NCBI RefSeq assembly: GCF_032248455.1
Contig: NZ_JAVTTP010000001.1
Coordinates: 1,424,501-1,488,500 of the forward strand
Reading direction: 5' to 3'
DNA: 64,000 nt
Origin: Pricia mediterranea
GTDB taxonomy: Bacteria > Bacteroidota > Bacteroidia > Flavobacteriales > Flavobacteriaceae
Shown: positions 55,457 through 64,000 of the stretch, one piece after another
Numbering within the stretch: the first letter of the stretch is position 1
Layout of the letters: every line of letters begins with the position of its first letter
Program-made: the position numbers and the translations under genes
The notes under the pieces: model-generated
The model's database searches: none
What the model saw: only the letters and a program-made list of their open reading frames with translations
Told to the model about the DNA's origin: nothing

Positions 55457-55900
55457 TTGTTTGCTTTTAAGTTAAAACACTTCGTAAGAAGTAGACAATT
55501 CCAAGTTACTTGGAATGCACCTCGCTATCCGTTTCACGGATAAATATAGATAATCATTTTTGAGTATAACTATCTTATATTCAATATTTTAACTCATAAA
55601 AACATATGGAACCATATAGGATTATATGGGTACAGATTGGGGATTCATCTGGTCTGATATGGTGTTGAAAAAAATTACGGTATTAAGGAAATATCCAAGT
55701 TTTTTGTGGATAGGGGGAGGAAAGGGCAAGCGGCCTTTTCGCCGCTTGTTCTTTTGGGCGGCCGAGGAGGTCGGGCAAAACCGGACCGGAGAGACTTCTC
55801 GGGGGAGGTGTGCAGCTTGTCCAGATGTGCAGAATTGGAATGTAGGGTTGCCCGACTTCCTCAGGGGTTGGGGATTAATTATTCTACAAGCCTTCAGTTT
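55457..55900. other. Leader of mobilization module, copy B (putative oriT region)
   Basis: Nucleotide relative of 90-520: the same ordered blocks (GGATAAATA, AACCATAT, GTGGATAGGGGGAGG, GGGCAAGCGG, GACTTCC). Contains the hairpin at 55727-55748. Open frames within it are not conserved in frame between copies, so it is more likely DNA acting in cis, for example oriT with binding sites for MobC. Confidence 0.5.
55727..55748. other. Hairpin of copy B
   Basis: CAAGCGGC (55727-55734) pairs with GCCGCTTG (55741-55748), loop CTTTTC. It matches 363-384 with a compensatory change in the closing base pair. Confidence 0.65.
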
Positions 55901-56861
55901 TAAAGTCTTCCTTTAAAATCCATCAAAAAAAGTCTCGTGGAATTCTCTTTATCTGTATTCCCCTGTAAAAATATTTAATCCTTTAATTAATTATTTAGCT
56001 AATTAATTATTTGCATCAAATCCAGTAAAACAGGGCAATCGCCGATTTGACCTATGATAATTTTCAACGTCTCCCTAGCTAATGCATAGTTTTTTGACCC
56101 CAACTTTTTATTTCTAAAATGAACCGTTCGAGAACCTTCTAAAAAAATACGATATTGTGGAAAAGGGTAGAACAGACCAAGCGGCTATTTCAACCTGTTT
56201 TACTCTTGGACGTCCCTAGATAGGTAGGCGAAGCCGGAATGAAGTAAATTCTCGTGCAAAGGACCTTGTTTGCCGTTTTAAATTGGATTGGCGCGGAAGC
56301 TGCAGCAGAGGCTTGGAAATAACATATAGGAGCAGGTTTAAAAAAAAGTCCAAATAAACGTGGGATTGTAAGCTACTGGTTAAATTAAAAGGGTACGGGT
56401 TAATTTGAACTTTGAGAGCTTAAACACAGTTCTAAAAAACGTTCGTTCAGGCCCAGTGGAAGGGTAGTTGCCACCAAAGGGCATGTAATTCATTCTTGGT
56501 ATCTATAGAAATCTTATGGGATTTTTTGTTACGTCTCCAGGCTTAGCGTACGTTTTCGCACAGATGGGCCTCATACCCCAACGTTACCATCCCTTAAACC
56601 TCGGCATTTTTAATTTAAAATGCTGGGGCTTTCCTTATCTTTATGATTTAGAAAAAACTAATTCTGAGCGTTTATTATTTGAAGACCAGATAACTTTTAA
56701 CCAATAACCGTTAACGATTGACGATTTTTGATTTAAAAAGAAAATAGACAAGAGAGGATAGAAGAAAGACTTAAATTGAATACTGAAGTCGAATTTGAAA
56801 ATCTGAACCTGAAAACTCACGAACTCATCGACTCATCGACACATTATCAAATTGACACAGT
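55901..56861. other. Intergenic region, no supported gene
   Basis: 961 bp, AT-rich. A GC-capped hairpin at 56599-56627 (GCATTTT/AAAATGC core) may end a transcript. An open frame at 56516-56707 has no family signal and runs through this hairpin, so it was not called. A 20-bp stretch at 56345-56364 recurs at 57718-57737. Confidence 0.4.
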
Positions 56862-57338
56862 ATGCCTAACATTATCCGTAAACAATTAGTTAAACACCTG
56901 AAAGGCGGCCAGGCCTTTATGCCAGTCGATAAGTTGCTGGAAGAAATCACTTGGGATAAGCTGGGCGTCCGTCCTGCTGATTTACCCTATTCTTTTTACG
57001 AGGTCTTTTACCATATTTATTATACGCAAAATGATATTTTAAATTTCTGTAAAGCCGAAAGCTATTCCACGCCCAGCTGGCCCGATGACTATTGGCCGGA
57101 AACCCAAACTCCAAAAAACGAACAAGCTTGGGAGAAATTAGTTGCCGATTTTCAAAGCGATCGGGAAAAATTGGTTTCTTTTTTGCAAGCCGAAAAAAAT
57201 GCATTGGAAAAACCTGTGCGTCACGGAAAAGGCGATCAAACCTTGATTCGGGAAATGATGCTGATCATTGAACACACCGCTTACCATACTGGTCAGCTAT
57301 TGGTCATTTTACGTTGTTTGGGTTTACATACTTCTTAG
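56862..57338 (+). CDS. DinB-like family protein
   Basis: 158 residues, four-helix-bundle DinB/YfiT type: LLEEITWDKLGVRPADLPYS, YEVFYHIYYTQNDIL (His), and a C-terminal MMLIIEHTAYHTGQLLVIL with the two His that bind metal. These proteins are often thiol transferases or stress proteins of unknown substrate. Isolated gene between mobile DNA; complete. Confidence 0.85.
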   Translation: MPNIIRKQLVKHLKGGQAFMPVDKLLEEITWDKLGVRPADLPYSFYEVFYHIYYTQNDILNFCKAESYSTPSWPDDYWPETQTPKNEQAWEKLVADFQSDREKLVSFLQAEKNALEKPVRHGKGDQTLIREMMLIIEHTAYHTGQLLVILRCLGLHTS

Positions 57339-57796
57339 AAATAAACTTTTATGGTTCAAGTGTCTTCTATTTCTGAAATAAGGAACGGAACTACCTTTAT
57401 TATTTGTATTGTCCATAGAGGTGAGAGGTTGGTGGTGAGAGTTGAGTAGTGGGCAAAAGATACAAGAATCAGGAAACAGTAAGCATTTAAAATGTATATT
57501 GTATCGGCTGTAGTTCACATAATAATTCTAACCATAGATTTATCATGTATTAGCCTTATTTGGGGGTATATAGCATTGAAAATAAGATAAAGCCCGTAAC
57601 ATCGTAGGGATAAGGCAGGTGACCATGCTCCTGCGGTCTATCACAAAGAACATTTAAACCTTTATATGGCCCAAATTGACGGCTACCCTTCCGTTGATGG
57701 ATGCTCTGACGATGTTTAAAGTCCAGATAAACGTGGGTTTTTTATATACTTAAAATTTCTGCTGATATTAGAGCAGTTTAACCTCAAAGGCCTTAT
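57339..57796. other. Intergenic region left of the IS4-type element
   Basis: 458 bp, no supported gene. A 20-bp repeat of 56345-56364 with one difference is at 57718-57737. Confidence 0.4.
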
Positions 57797-57801
57797 TATT
57801 T

Positions 57802-58931
57802 ACTCAAGTTACGCAGGTTCGTAATCGACCTTGATTCCCTTTATCCTATTCAGTTCCCTGTATGCAGCCTTGACGGCCGCCAGATAGACCTTCGCCCTCT
57901 TGGCGAAATGGTTGGTGCCGTTCGCCAGCCTGAGCTTCTCGAGCTTGACGTAGGCCAAGATCGAATGGAATATGTGGTTGGCCCTTGTCTTCAACGAATT
58001 TGCGGGCGACCTGCCCGCCGAGGCGTTCTGTTTTATTCCCTTGTGGTATTCCTCGACGCTCCACCGTTTTTTGTAGACCGCCATGAACCCTGCACCGTCA
58101 AGGCCAAGGTCGTTGGACACCAGGAACCTTTCCCCCGTGGAGCCGTCCTTGTTCGTAAAGACCTGCCTGACCAGAAGGACCCTGATGCCAAGACCCTTTA
58201 GGTAGACCTCCACCGGGGCGTCGCCGGCGACCGTTTCCCTTATCCCCTTCCACCGCCCGTTGTCCCTTTCGGTGCCGTCGCGGCAGGCCAGGCGGTTGGC
58301 CTTGATCTCGAAAATGAAACGTTTGCCCTTTTTGTGGATGAATTTCATATTGTCGTTCGAACAGAACCAGCTGTCGGCCAGGACGTACCTGAAGGGCAGT
58401 TGGTTATGGACGACCTGCCCTACCATGTCCCTGAAGAGCTCGTTCTTCGTGACCGTGGCCTTTCGCTTTTCCTTTTTAGTGGATATCTCGCAGTAATGAA
58501 GGAGCTTGGCCACTAAATGGTAGTTCACCGGACAGCGGACGGTGCCCTTTTCCGATTCGCTGTGGTAGAGGCAGTTCAGCATGTTGATGCCCTTGACGTT
58601 GATGCCCTTGGAGTGGTCGAAGTGGTAACAGTTGTGCCCCTCGACCTTACTGTAGGGCTTCTCGACGATGGTGTCGTCGAATATGATGCAGGCATCCTCC
58701 GTCCTGTACTTCTTGACAAAGGGCTTGACCGAGAGCCAGAGTTCCTTCCCGCCCGAGGCACCGCCCGACAGGTGGCGGGTTATTTTGTCGTGGGAGATCG
58801 AACCGTCCAGCAACGAGGACAGACCGGTGGAAGTGACCTGGCCAAAACTGCTTAGCAGATAGTCCGTATACAAATCTTCAATGTTTTCCATAAGGGAAAG
58901 TTAGCTTTTTTAATCTTTGCGTAACTTGAGT
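57802..58931 (-). mobile_element. IS4-type insertion sequence, complete
   Basis: 1130 bp. The ends ACTCAAGTTACGCA (57802-57815) and TGCGTAACTTGAGT (58918-58931) are exact 14-bp inverted repeats. TATTT directly flanks both ends (57797-57801 and 58932-58936), a likely 5-bp target duplication. One transposase gene fills the element. The insertion lies just beyond the sigma-factor remnant, so it disrupts no recognised gene. Confidence 0.85.
57809..58891 (-). CDS. IS4-family transposase
   Basis: 360 residues. DDE fold: CIIFDDTIVEKP (first Asp), YVLADSWFCSNDN (second Asp) and the IS4 Y-R-E-K signature in YKKRWSVEEYHKGIKQ, exactly Y-x2-R-x3-E-x6-K. Cuts and pastes the surrounding element. Its stop codon lies inside the left terminal repeat. 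No frameshift, so the element may be active. Confidence 0.92.
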   Translation of the reverse strand: MENIEDLYTDYLLSSFGQVTSTGLSSLLDGSISHDKITRHLSGGASGGKELWLSVKPFVKKYRTEDACIIFDDTIVEKPYSKVEGHNCYHFDHSKGINVKGINMLNCLYHSESEKGTVRCPVNYHLVAKLLHYCEISTKKEKRKATVTKNELFRDMVGQVVHNQLPFRYVLADSWFCSNDNMKFIHKKGKRFIFEIKANRLACRDGTERDNGRWKGIRETVAGDAPVEVYLKGLGIRVLLVRQVFTNKDGSTGERFLVSNDLGLDGAGFMAVYKKRWSVEEYHKGIKQNASAGRSPANSLKTRANHIFHSILAYVKLEKLRLANGTNHFAKRAKVYLAAVKAAYRELNRIKGIKVDYEPA

Positions 58932-58961
58932 TATTTATTTATAATTCCGATTCTCCCAAAC

Positions 58962-59170
58962 CTAGCCCAGCAGTCCCTTTCTCCCGAACAGAACGAACAA
59001 AAACGTTCGATACTCCGCTCCCAGTTTTTTTCGTAGCTCCTCAAACGCTTTGGTCAGATGTGCCTCCACGGTCTTTATCGAGACCTTCAGGTATTCCGAG
59101 ATTTCCAGATTGGTCAGTCCCTCCTTTCTGCTTAGCAGGAAGACTTCCCTGCATTTTGGTGGCAAACTTT
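58962..59170 (-). pseudogene. ECF sigma factor, C-terminal part (split by IS3-type element)
   Basis: Encodes [19 protein letters not shown] and [18 protein letters not shown], sigma region 4 of the Bacteroidota ECF type (the SusC/FecR-associated group). Continues the N-terminal part at 60424-60827 across a 1.25-kb insertion. Without region 4 joined to region 2 the factor cannot work. Confidence 0.85.
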
Positions 59171-59200
59171 TGGACTTGCAACAAAAAAACGGACATTTAG

Positions 59201-60028
59201 TTAAGCTACATTTTTAAGTTGCATTGATTTCTCAAATTCATTGATTGTCATATTACCAAGAGCGGAGTGTCTCCTGTTCCTGTTGTACCATGTTTCGATC
59301 CATTCGAATATCGATAGCGCAGCTTCCTTTTTCTCCCGGTAGCCGTTTCTATAGATGAGTTCGACCTTTATGGTCTTAAAGAAGCTCTCGGCCACGGCAT
59401 TGTCCCAACAATTTCCTTTTCTGCTCATGCTCCTTTCAACACATTTGTAGCTGTCCAGTAAATTGACAAAATCATGGCAGGCATATTGTATGCCCCTGTC
59501 CGAATGAAAGATCAGTTTCTTTGAGGGCGGACGGTTGACAACTGCCATTTTCCATGCTGCCACCGTGGTTTTCTCCGCGCACAGATCGTCGCTTTGCGAC
59601 CAGCCCAGTACTTTACGGTCAAAAAGGTCCAGGACAACGGTCAGGTAAAGCCACCCCTTGGCCGTTTTTACATAGGTGATGTCCGATACCCATGCCCGGC
59701 CGCTTTCCCCGGCGGAGAAGTCCCTGTCCAGTTTGTTTTCCACCACCGGATACCTGTGTTTGGAATCGGTCGTTACCACAAACTTTTTGGCGTGGACCGC
59801 CCGTATCCCGTTTTTCCTCATCAACCTGGCCACCCGTGGCCTGGACACATCGAACCCACGGGCCCTGAGCTCATCGGTCATACGGGGGCTCCCGTAACTG
59901 GCCTTGCTCCGTTCGTGCACACGCATTATTTCGCAAAGCAACATCCGGTTCTCGTTGTCGCGCTTCGAGGGCATATGGTTCTGCCATGCATAAAATCCGC
60001 TTCTGCTTACCTTGAAGACTTTGCACAT
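59201..60028 (-). CDS. IS3-family transposase OrfB
   Basis: 275 residues. Integrase-core [20 protein letters not shown] (Asp), [13 protein letters not shown] (Asp) and [19 protein letters not shown] (Glu), then [18 protein letters not shown]. Normally made as an OrfAB fusion by -1 frameshifting. The slippery heptamer A-AAA-AAG lies in orfA at 60109-60115. Confidence 0.93.
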   Translation of the reverse strand: MCKVFKVSRSGFYAWQNHMPSKRDNENRMLLCEIMRVHERSKASYGSPRMTDELRARGFDVSRPRVARLMRKNGIRAVHAKKFVVTTDSKHRYPVVENKLDRDFSAGESGRAWVSDITYVKTAKGWLYLTVVLDLFDRKVLGWSQSDDLCAEKTTVAAWKMAVVNRPPSKKLIFHSDRGIQYACHDFVNLLDSYKCVERSMSRKGNCWDNAVAESFFKTIKVELIYRNGYREKKEAALSIFEWIETWYNRNRRHSALGNMTINEFEKSMQLKNVA

Positions 60029-60060
60029 CTTCCCGACAGGGAATTCCTTTTTGTGGTCCT

Positions 60061-60375
60061 TTATGAACCGGTAGATTTCCTGTCGCTCGCGGAGAAGATG
60101 CCAATGGCCTTTTTTAGGATGTCGCGTTCAAGTTCCGCGTCCCTCAGGCGTTTCTCCAACCGGCCTATCTCTTTTTGTTCATCGGTCATTTTCGCGTTGC
60201 CACGGCCCGGAAAACTGTTGGGGCCGAGTTCGCCCATCTCCTTTCTCCATCTGCCCAGTACAGATCTGGGGATGTCAAGTTCACGGCAGATCTCAACGAT
60301 GCTACCGCGTGCATAGGTCAGTTCCACGGCCTTTTGCTTGAACTCATCAGTGTAATGTCTTGCTTTTCTTCTCAT
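60061..60375 (-). CDS. IS3-family transposase OrfA
   Basis: 104 residues. HTH end of OrfA: YTDEFKQKAVELTYARGSIVEICRELDI-type helix-turn-helix, followed by a leucine-zipper-like EIGRLEKRLRDAELERDIL. Binds the element ends. Carries the frameshift heptamer at 60109-60115 near its 3' end. Confidence 0.92.
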   Translation of the reverse strand: MRRKARHYTDEFKQKAVELTYARGSIVEICRELDIPRSVLGRWRKEMGELGPNSFPGRGNAKMTDEQKEIGRLEKRLRDAELERDILKKAIGIFSASDRKSTGS

Positions 60376-60423
60376 TATAGGGTAAAGTTAAAACGTTAGT
60401 GACGTCCCTCAACTTTATGTCCA

Positions 60424-60827
60424 ATCAAATGTAGCAATTCCATTTCGATTTCCCGGGTAACCCGGGCCATGACCTTCTCCCAAGAGGTTTCGCTGTGTAA
60501 TCGTACCGCCTTGTCCAGCGCCTCGAAATATTTATGTTCCAAGACCATGGTCGAACGGTTCTTCTTGTACTGGTTGATAAATTCGTTGTAAACGGATCTG
60601 AATAAAAAATTTTGTAGGGAAGAGGTAGCAATGGGCAGTTTTCTACGCTTTACCCATGTGCGCAAAAACACGTTCTGGAGGATGTCCTGCGCCAGGGCAT
60701 GGTCGTTCGTCAAGGTCAGAGCATAACCGAACAGCCTGCGGTCGTATAGGTCGACCAGTTGGATAAACGCCTTTTCTTCCCCATTTTTCAATCGTTCTAT
60801 AAGTTCCGTTGTTTCGTCTTTTTCCAT
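60424..60827 (-). pseudogene. ECF sigma factor, N-terminal part (split by IS3-type element)
   Basis: Starts MEKDETTELIERLKNGEEKA (an upstream in-frame ATG at 60890 adds 21 unlike residues). Region 2: AFIQLVDLYDRRLFGYALTL, AQDILQNVFLRTWVKRRKLP, LQNFLFRSVYNEFINQYKK. Reading continues 8 residues into the insertion and stops. The usual partner is the anti-sigma factor at 60949, divergently oriented, an arrangement typical for TonB-receptor signalling. Confidence 0.9.
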
Positions 60828-60948
60828 ATAGCGATCATAATCTATCGCATAAATATATAGGACAAAACGCAAAGGTGAAAAAAAAGTCAATAAAAAGTTA
60901 GGGTATTGCCAATTAGCTTTGTCTTATCTATAGAGACCGAACCGAAAT

Positions 60949-62127
60949 ATGATGGCCCCCGAAACGGAAAAGCGAATCGTGAAATACCTTTTGCACGAGG
61001 CATCGGCAGAAAATCTGGATGCGCTGTCCGACTGGATCTTGGTCGAGGCCAACGAGCGGATTTTTGAGACGTTCGTCCGGTCGCATTACGAAACCATCAC
61101 TGCTATGAACGAACCGGATACGGATAAGATCAAGGAAGTCCTGATAAAAAGGATGAAGAGGGATAAAAAGGTCTTCCGTAGCCGAAAAGCCCGTTCGCTG
61201 ATGAAATACGCCGCTGTGGGGCTCGTGTTCTTGGCGCTGGGTTATTTTTTTCAACAGGATCGGACGAAGGGTAATCATCCGGTCAAACTTGTTCCCAAGG
61301 AAGAAACCATCACCATCACGTTGGACAATGGAACCATTGAAGCCTTAGACCCCTTGGCGAACCGGAAAGTAAAGGATGCCCATGGAAATATAATCGGGAA
61401 TCAGGAAAGGTCGAAAATGACCTATCGGAAATCCGTTGCCACTGTTGCCAAAGGAACCGCCCCCAAGAAATTAGTGTACAACACCTTAAAAGTGCCATAC
61501 GGCAAACGTTTCGATGTGGTGCTGTCAGATGGCACCCATGTTTTTTTGAACTCGGGAACCTCCTTGCGGTATCCGGTGCAATTTTTAAAAGGATTTGATC
61601 GGACGGTATTCTTGACCGGGGAAGCCTATTTCGATGTGGCCAAGGACAGGGAACATCCCTTTACGGTCCATGCCGACGAACTGGACATTGAAGTTTTGGG
61701 CACCCAATTCAACGTATCCCATTATCCCGAGGACACAAATATCAATACAGTTTTGGTCGAGGGATCCGTGGAACTCCATAAAAAAACAGGAGACGCGGAA
61801 AACGGTGAAGGCATTTTACTTGAGCCCGGTTTCAAGGCCGAATGGCGAAAAGCGGGGAACGACATCGCCATAGAAAATGTTGATACCGATATGTACACCG
61901 CTTGGGTACAGGGCAAACTCGTTTTCCGTAATACCTCTTTATGGAAAATCCGACAAGCTCTGGAACGAAAATACAACGTCACCATAAAGAACCGGAACAA
62001 AGACCTTGAGGGGCAATTGTTCGATGCCTCTTTTGATATCGAGACCATCGAAGAGGTGTTGGAGTCGTTCAACAAAAGCTATGCGATCGAATATAAGATA
62101 GAAGATAACAAAGTGATTATTCAGTAA
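60949..62127 (+). CDS. FecR-type anti-sigma factor
   Basis: 392 residues. Cytoplasmic sigma-binding head (first ~80), one membrane helix MKYAAVGLVFLALGYFF (about 84-100), then periplasmic FecR domain GKRFDVVLSDGTHVFLNSGTSL, RTVFLTGEAYFDVAKDREHPFTV and a C-terminal DUF4974-like part (FRNTSLWKIRQALERKYNV). It relays signal from the TonB receptor to the sigma factor encoded divergently; that partner is broken here. Confidence 0.93.
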   Translation: MMAPETEKRIVKYLLHEASAENLDALSDWILVEANERIFETFVRSHYETITAMNEPDTDKIKEVLIKRMKRDKKVFRSRKARSLMKYAAVGLVFLALGYFFQQDRTKGNHPVKLVPKEETITITLDNGTIEALDPLANRKVKDAHGNIIGNQERSKMTYRKSVATVAKGTAPKKLVYNTLKVPYGKRFDVVLSDGTHVFLNSGTSLRYPVQFLKGFDRTVFLTGEAYFDVAKDREHPFTVHADELDIEVLGTQFNVSHYPEDTNINTVLVEGSVELHKKTGDAENGEGILLEPGFKAEWRKAGNDIAIENVDTDMYTAWVQGKLVFRNTSLWKIRQALERKYNVTIKNRNKDLEGQLFDASFDIETIEEVLESFNKSYAIEYKIEDNKVIIQ

Positions 62128-62226
62128 CCTAAAACCGAAATCCATGAAATTAGACCGATAATCAAAAAGACCTTTGCAATCACTACCAGTAATTTAAATA
62201 CTCAACCAATTTAAGAACGCTAGATT

Positions 62227-64000
62227 ATGAAAAAACTCTTTTATCTTAAAGGCGGTAAACCATACTCCCTAAAAGTAAGCCTGAAAATGAAACTTACAGT
62301 AATTTTCACGATAGTTTCACTTTTCCAAATTCATGCAAACACCTATTCGCAGAACAAGAAAATCAGCTTGGATATGCCGAACACTACGGTGCAAGAAGTG
62401 ATACATGAGATAGAATCCCTTTCCGATTTCAAGTTTTTGCTGAACAGAAGGGATGTCGACGTAAATCGACAGGTCTCCATACAAGTAGAGAAACAAAAAA
62501 TTACAACTGTGCTATCGGAACTGTTCTCGGGTACCGATGTGGGTTATGAGGTGTTGAAGAAGCAGATTATTTTGAGGAAGGTTTCGCAAAAAGCAGTTTC
62601 CGTCAAAGCTCCGATATCTTCGCCGGTTTTTAACACGACGATACAGTTTCAAGTTTCGGGAACCGTTACCGATGCCAACGGGTCGCCGCTTCCCGGAGCC
62701 AGTATCCTTGAAAAAGGTACTACCAACGGGGTACAATCCGATTTTGACGGTAACTTCTCCATCGAACTTTCCGATGAAAATGCCACCTTAGTGGTCTCCT
62801 ATATCGGTTTCGCCGAAAAAGAGATAGTTGTCAATGGGCAGGCAACCGTTAACGTGCAATTGGAGGAAAGTGCGCAGGGGTTGGATGAAGTTGTCGTTGT
62901 AGGTTATGGGGTAAAAAAAAAGGCTACTATCACAGGCGCAATCAGTACAGTTGAAGGTGAGGAATTTGACAAATCTCCGGTAACTAATTTTTCTAATTCT
63001 TTTGCAGGTAGAGTGTCGGGCTTAACTGTGGTAACACGATCCGGTGAGCCAGGCAGCGATAATTCCACCATTAGAATTCGGGGCTCGAATACTTTAGGAG
63101 ATAACAGTCCTTTAATAGTGATTGATGGCATTCCGAACAGGGATATGAACAGGCTTAACCCAGCGAACATTGAGAATATCACCGTCCTAAAGGATGCTTC
63201 AGCAGCTATTTACGGGGCTCAAGCGGCAAATGGAGTCATTTTGATTACCACTAAAAGAGGTGTAGAAGGAAAACCAGAAATTACTGTTAATGTGAATACT
63301 GGATTAAGTAGCCCTACCGTTCTTCCCAATATGGCAGATGCCGCAACTTATGCACAAATGATTAACGAGCTTTATGCCTACGATGGCATAGAGCCAAAAT
63401 ATTCGGAAGAGGACATTTTAAGGTATAGAGATGGTTCCGACCCTTGGAAATACCCCAATACAGATTGGTATGATGAAACAATGAAATCGGAAGCGCTAAT
63501 GCAAACTTCTTCCCTTGAATTAAGGGGTGGGTCGGAATCGTTGAAATATTTTGTGTCGGTAGGCACTAGATATCAGGACGGAATCTATAAGAACAGCGCA
63601 ACTTCGTATAACCAGACCGATTTTCGGAGCAATCTCGATGGGAAAATTTCAGATAACATTAATTTAAGTATTGATATCTCCGGAAGGCAAGAAAATAGAA
63701 ACTATCCCACGCGGTCGGCCGGCACCATTTTCAGCATGCTAATGCGGAGCTACCCCACTACTAACGCTTACTGGCCAAACGGACTAAACGGCCCTGATAT
63801 AGCAAATGGAAATAACCCGGTAGTAATAACAACAAAGCAAAGCGGTTATAACCGAATAATCGATTACGTTTTTCAAAGTAATGTGAAATTAAATATTACG
63901 TTTCCATGGGCCAAGGGTCTTTCATTTACGGGAAATGTGGCATACGATAAAAATATCCAAAATAGAAAACTATGGGAAAAACCATGGGATCTATATACTT
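62227..64000 (+). CDS. SusC/RagA-type TonB-dependent receptor (cut by window edge)
   Basis: Starts ATG 62227 and runs off the right edge. Signal segment near 20-42 (KLTVIFTIVSLFQIHANTYSQ-like), STN secretin/TonB short domain at about 45-110 (NTTVQEVIHEIESLSDFKFLL), carboxypeptidase-like domain from ~145, TonB-type motif DEVVVVGYGVKKKATITGAI near 218-235 and plug domain NSTIRIRGSNTLGDNSPLIVIDG. Imports glycans or other large ligands across the outer membrane, usually with a SusD partner to the right. STN domain and FecR upstream indicate signalling type. Confidence 0.93.
   Translation, partial: MKKLFYLKGGKPYSLKVSLKMKLTVIFTIVSLFQIHANTYSQNKKISLDMPNTTVQEVIHEIESLSDFKFLLNRRDVDVNRQVSIQVEKQKITTVLSELFSGTDVGYEVLKKQIILRKVSQKAVSVKAPISSPVFNTTIQFQVSGTVTDANGSPLPGASILEKGTTNGVQSDFDGNFSIELSDENATLVVSYIGFAEKEIVVNGQATVNVQLEESAQGLDEVVVVGYGVKKKATITGAISTVEGEEFDKSPVTNFSNSFAGRVSGLTVVTRSGEPGSDNSTIRIRGSNTLGDNSPLIVIDGIPNRDMNRLNPANIENITVLKDASAAIYGAQAANGVILITTKRGVEGKPEITVNVNTGLSSPTVLPNMADAATYAQMINELYAYDGIEPKYSEEDILRYRDGSDPWKYPNTDWYDETMKSEALMQTSSLELRGGSESLKYFVSVGTRYQDGIYKNSATSYNQTDFRSNLDGKISDNINLSIDISGRQENRNYPTRSAGTIFSMLMRSYPTTNAYWPNGLNGPDIANGNNPVVITTKQSGYNRIIDYVFQSNVKLNITFPWAKGLSFTGNVAYDKNIQNRKLWEKPWDLYT

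Larger units (their letters stand above)
59171..60423 (-). mobile_element. IS3-family insertion sequence inside a sigma factor gene
   Basis: About 1253 bp with outer ends TGGACTTGCAAC and the complement of TGGACATAAAGT; only the first five bases match well, so the exact borders are approximate and no clear target duplication is seen. Contains orfA and orfB in the usual order. It separates sigma regions 2 and 4. Confidence 0.75.

Noticed and set aside
56516-56707. 63-codon frame with a GC-capped hairpin inside
   Set aside because: No family signal, and the hairpin fits a terminator better.
1-64000. CRISPR array or rRNA genes
   Set aside because: No regular repeat-spacer series and no rRNA sequence were noticed; the repeats present are tandem or inverted only.

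Overview
The window looks like chromosome of a marine-type Bacteroidota, most likely Flavobacteriaceae. The grounds are a SusC/RagA TonB receptor with a FecR anti-sigma factor and ECF sigma factor, a two-subunit methylmalonyl-CoA mutase, several short lipoprotein signals, DUF5908 and DUF4255 proteins, and AT-rich spacers with little Shine-Dalgarno signal. Genus cannot be fixed from the sequence alone.

Layout. (1) 1-7.6 kb is a mobile and defence scrap-yard: the start of a MobC-type gene and its leader, an excisionase-like HTH gene, a Fic protein with an AbiEi-like N-terminus, an AbiEi antitoxin followed by a decapitated AbiEii toxin, a second Fic protein, two remnants of the same tyrosine recombinase, a relaxase C-terminal fragment and a decayed lipoprotein-sorting gene. 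(2) 7.6-12.1 kb holds ordinary cargo: a small secreted protein, a serine beta-lactamase-like lipoprotein, an amidohydrolase lipoprotein and a LuxR-type regulator. (3) 12.2-45.9 kb, all on the minus strand, is an almost complete extracellular contractile injection system (eCIS, Afp/PVC/MAC-like). In transcription order: DUF4255 cap/terminator protein, an unknown protein, sheath, two unknown Cys-rich helical proteins, two tube proteins, a repeat-filled spacer, DUF5908, LysM hub, VgrG-like spike, PAAR tip, gp25, a 1538-aa Afp11-like and a 2366-aa Afp12-like baseplate protein, a short tape-measure protein, a LAS-type peptidase, then the cargo end (1488-aa DUF4157 protein with an HNH-like tail, vanadium-haloperoxidase-like protein, 496-aa DUF4157 protein with a Cys/His domain, small lipoprotein) and the AAA+ ATPase. 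No separate tail-fibre gene is seen.

(4) 46.3-52.1 kb is housekeeping: aldose 1-epimerase and both methylmalonyl-CoA mutase subunits, which carry unusual linker insertions, then tRNA-Arg(TCT). (5) 52.7-55.9 kb is a second mobilization module (frameshifted relaxase, MobC, leader with a conserved hairpin), related to the one cut by the left edge. (6) 56.8-64 kb has a DinB-like protein, a complete IS4-type element with visible 14-bp ends and a likely 5-bp target duplication, an ECF sigma gene split by an IS3-family element, its FecR anti-sigma gene and the first part of a SusC-like receptor.

The most promising material for new biology is the eCIS: two uncharacterised Cys-rich proteins between sheath and tube, a baseplate protein enlarged by many repeats, DUF4157 cargo with different C-terminal domains, and a putative immunity lipoprotein. 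Family names here come from recognising motifs by eye; no searches were run.
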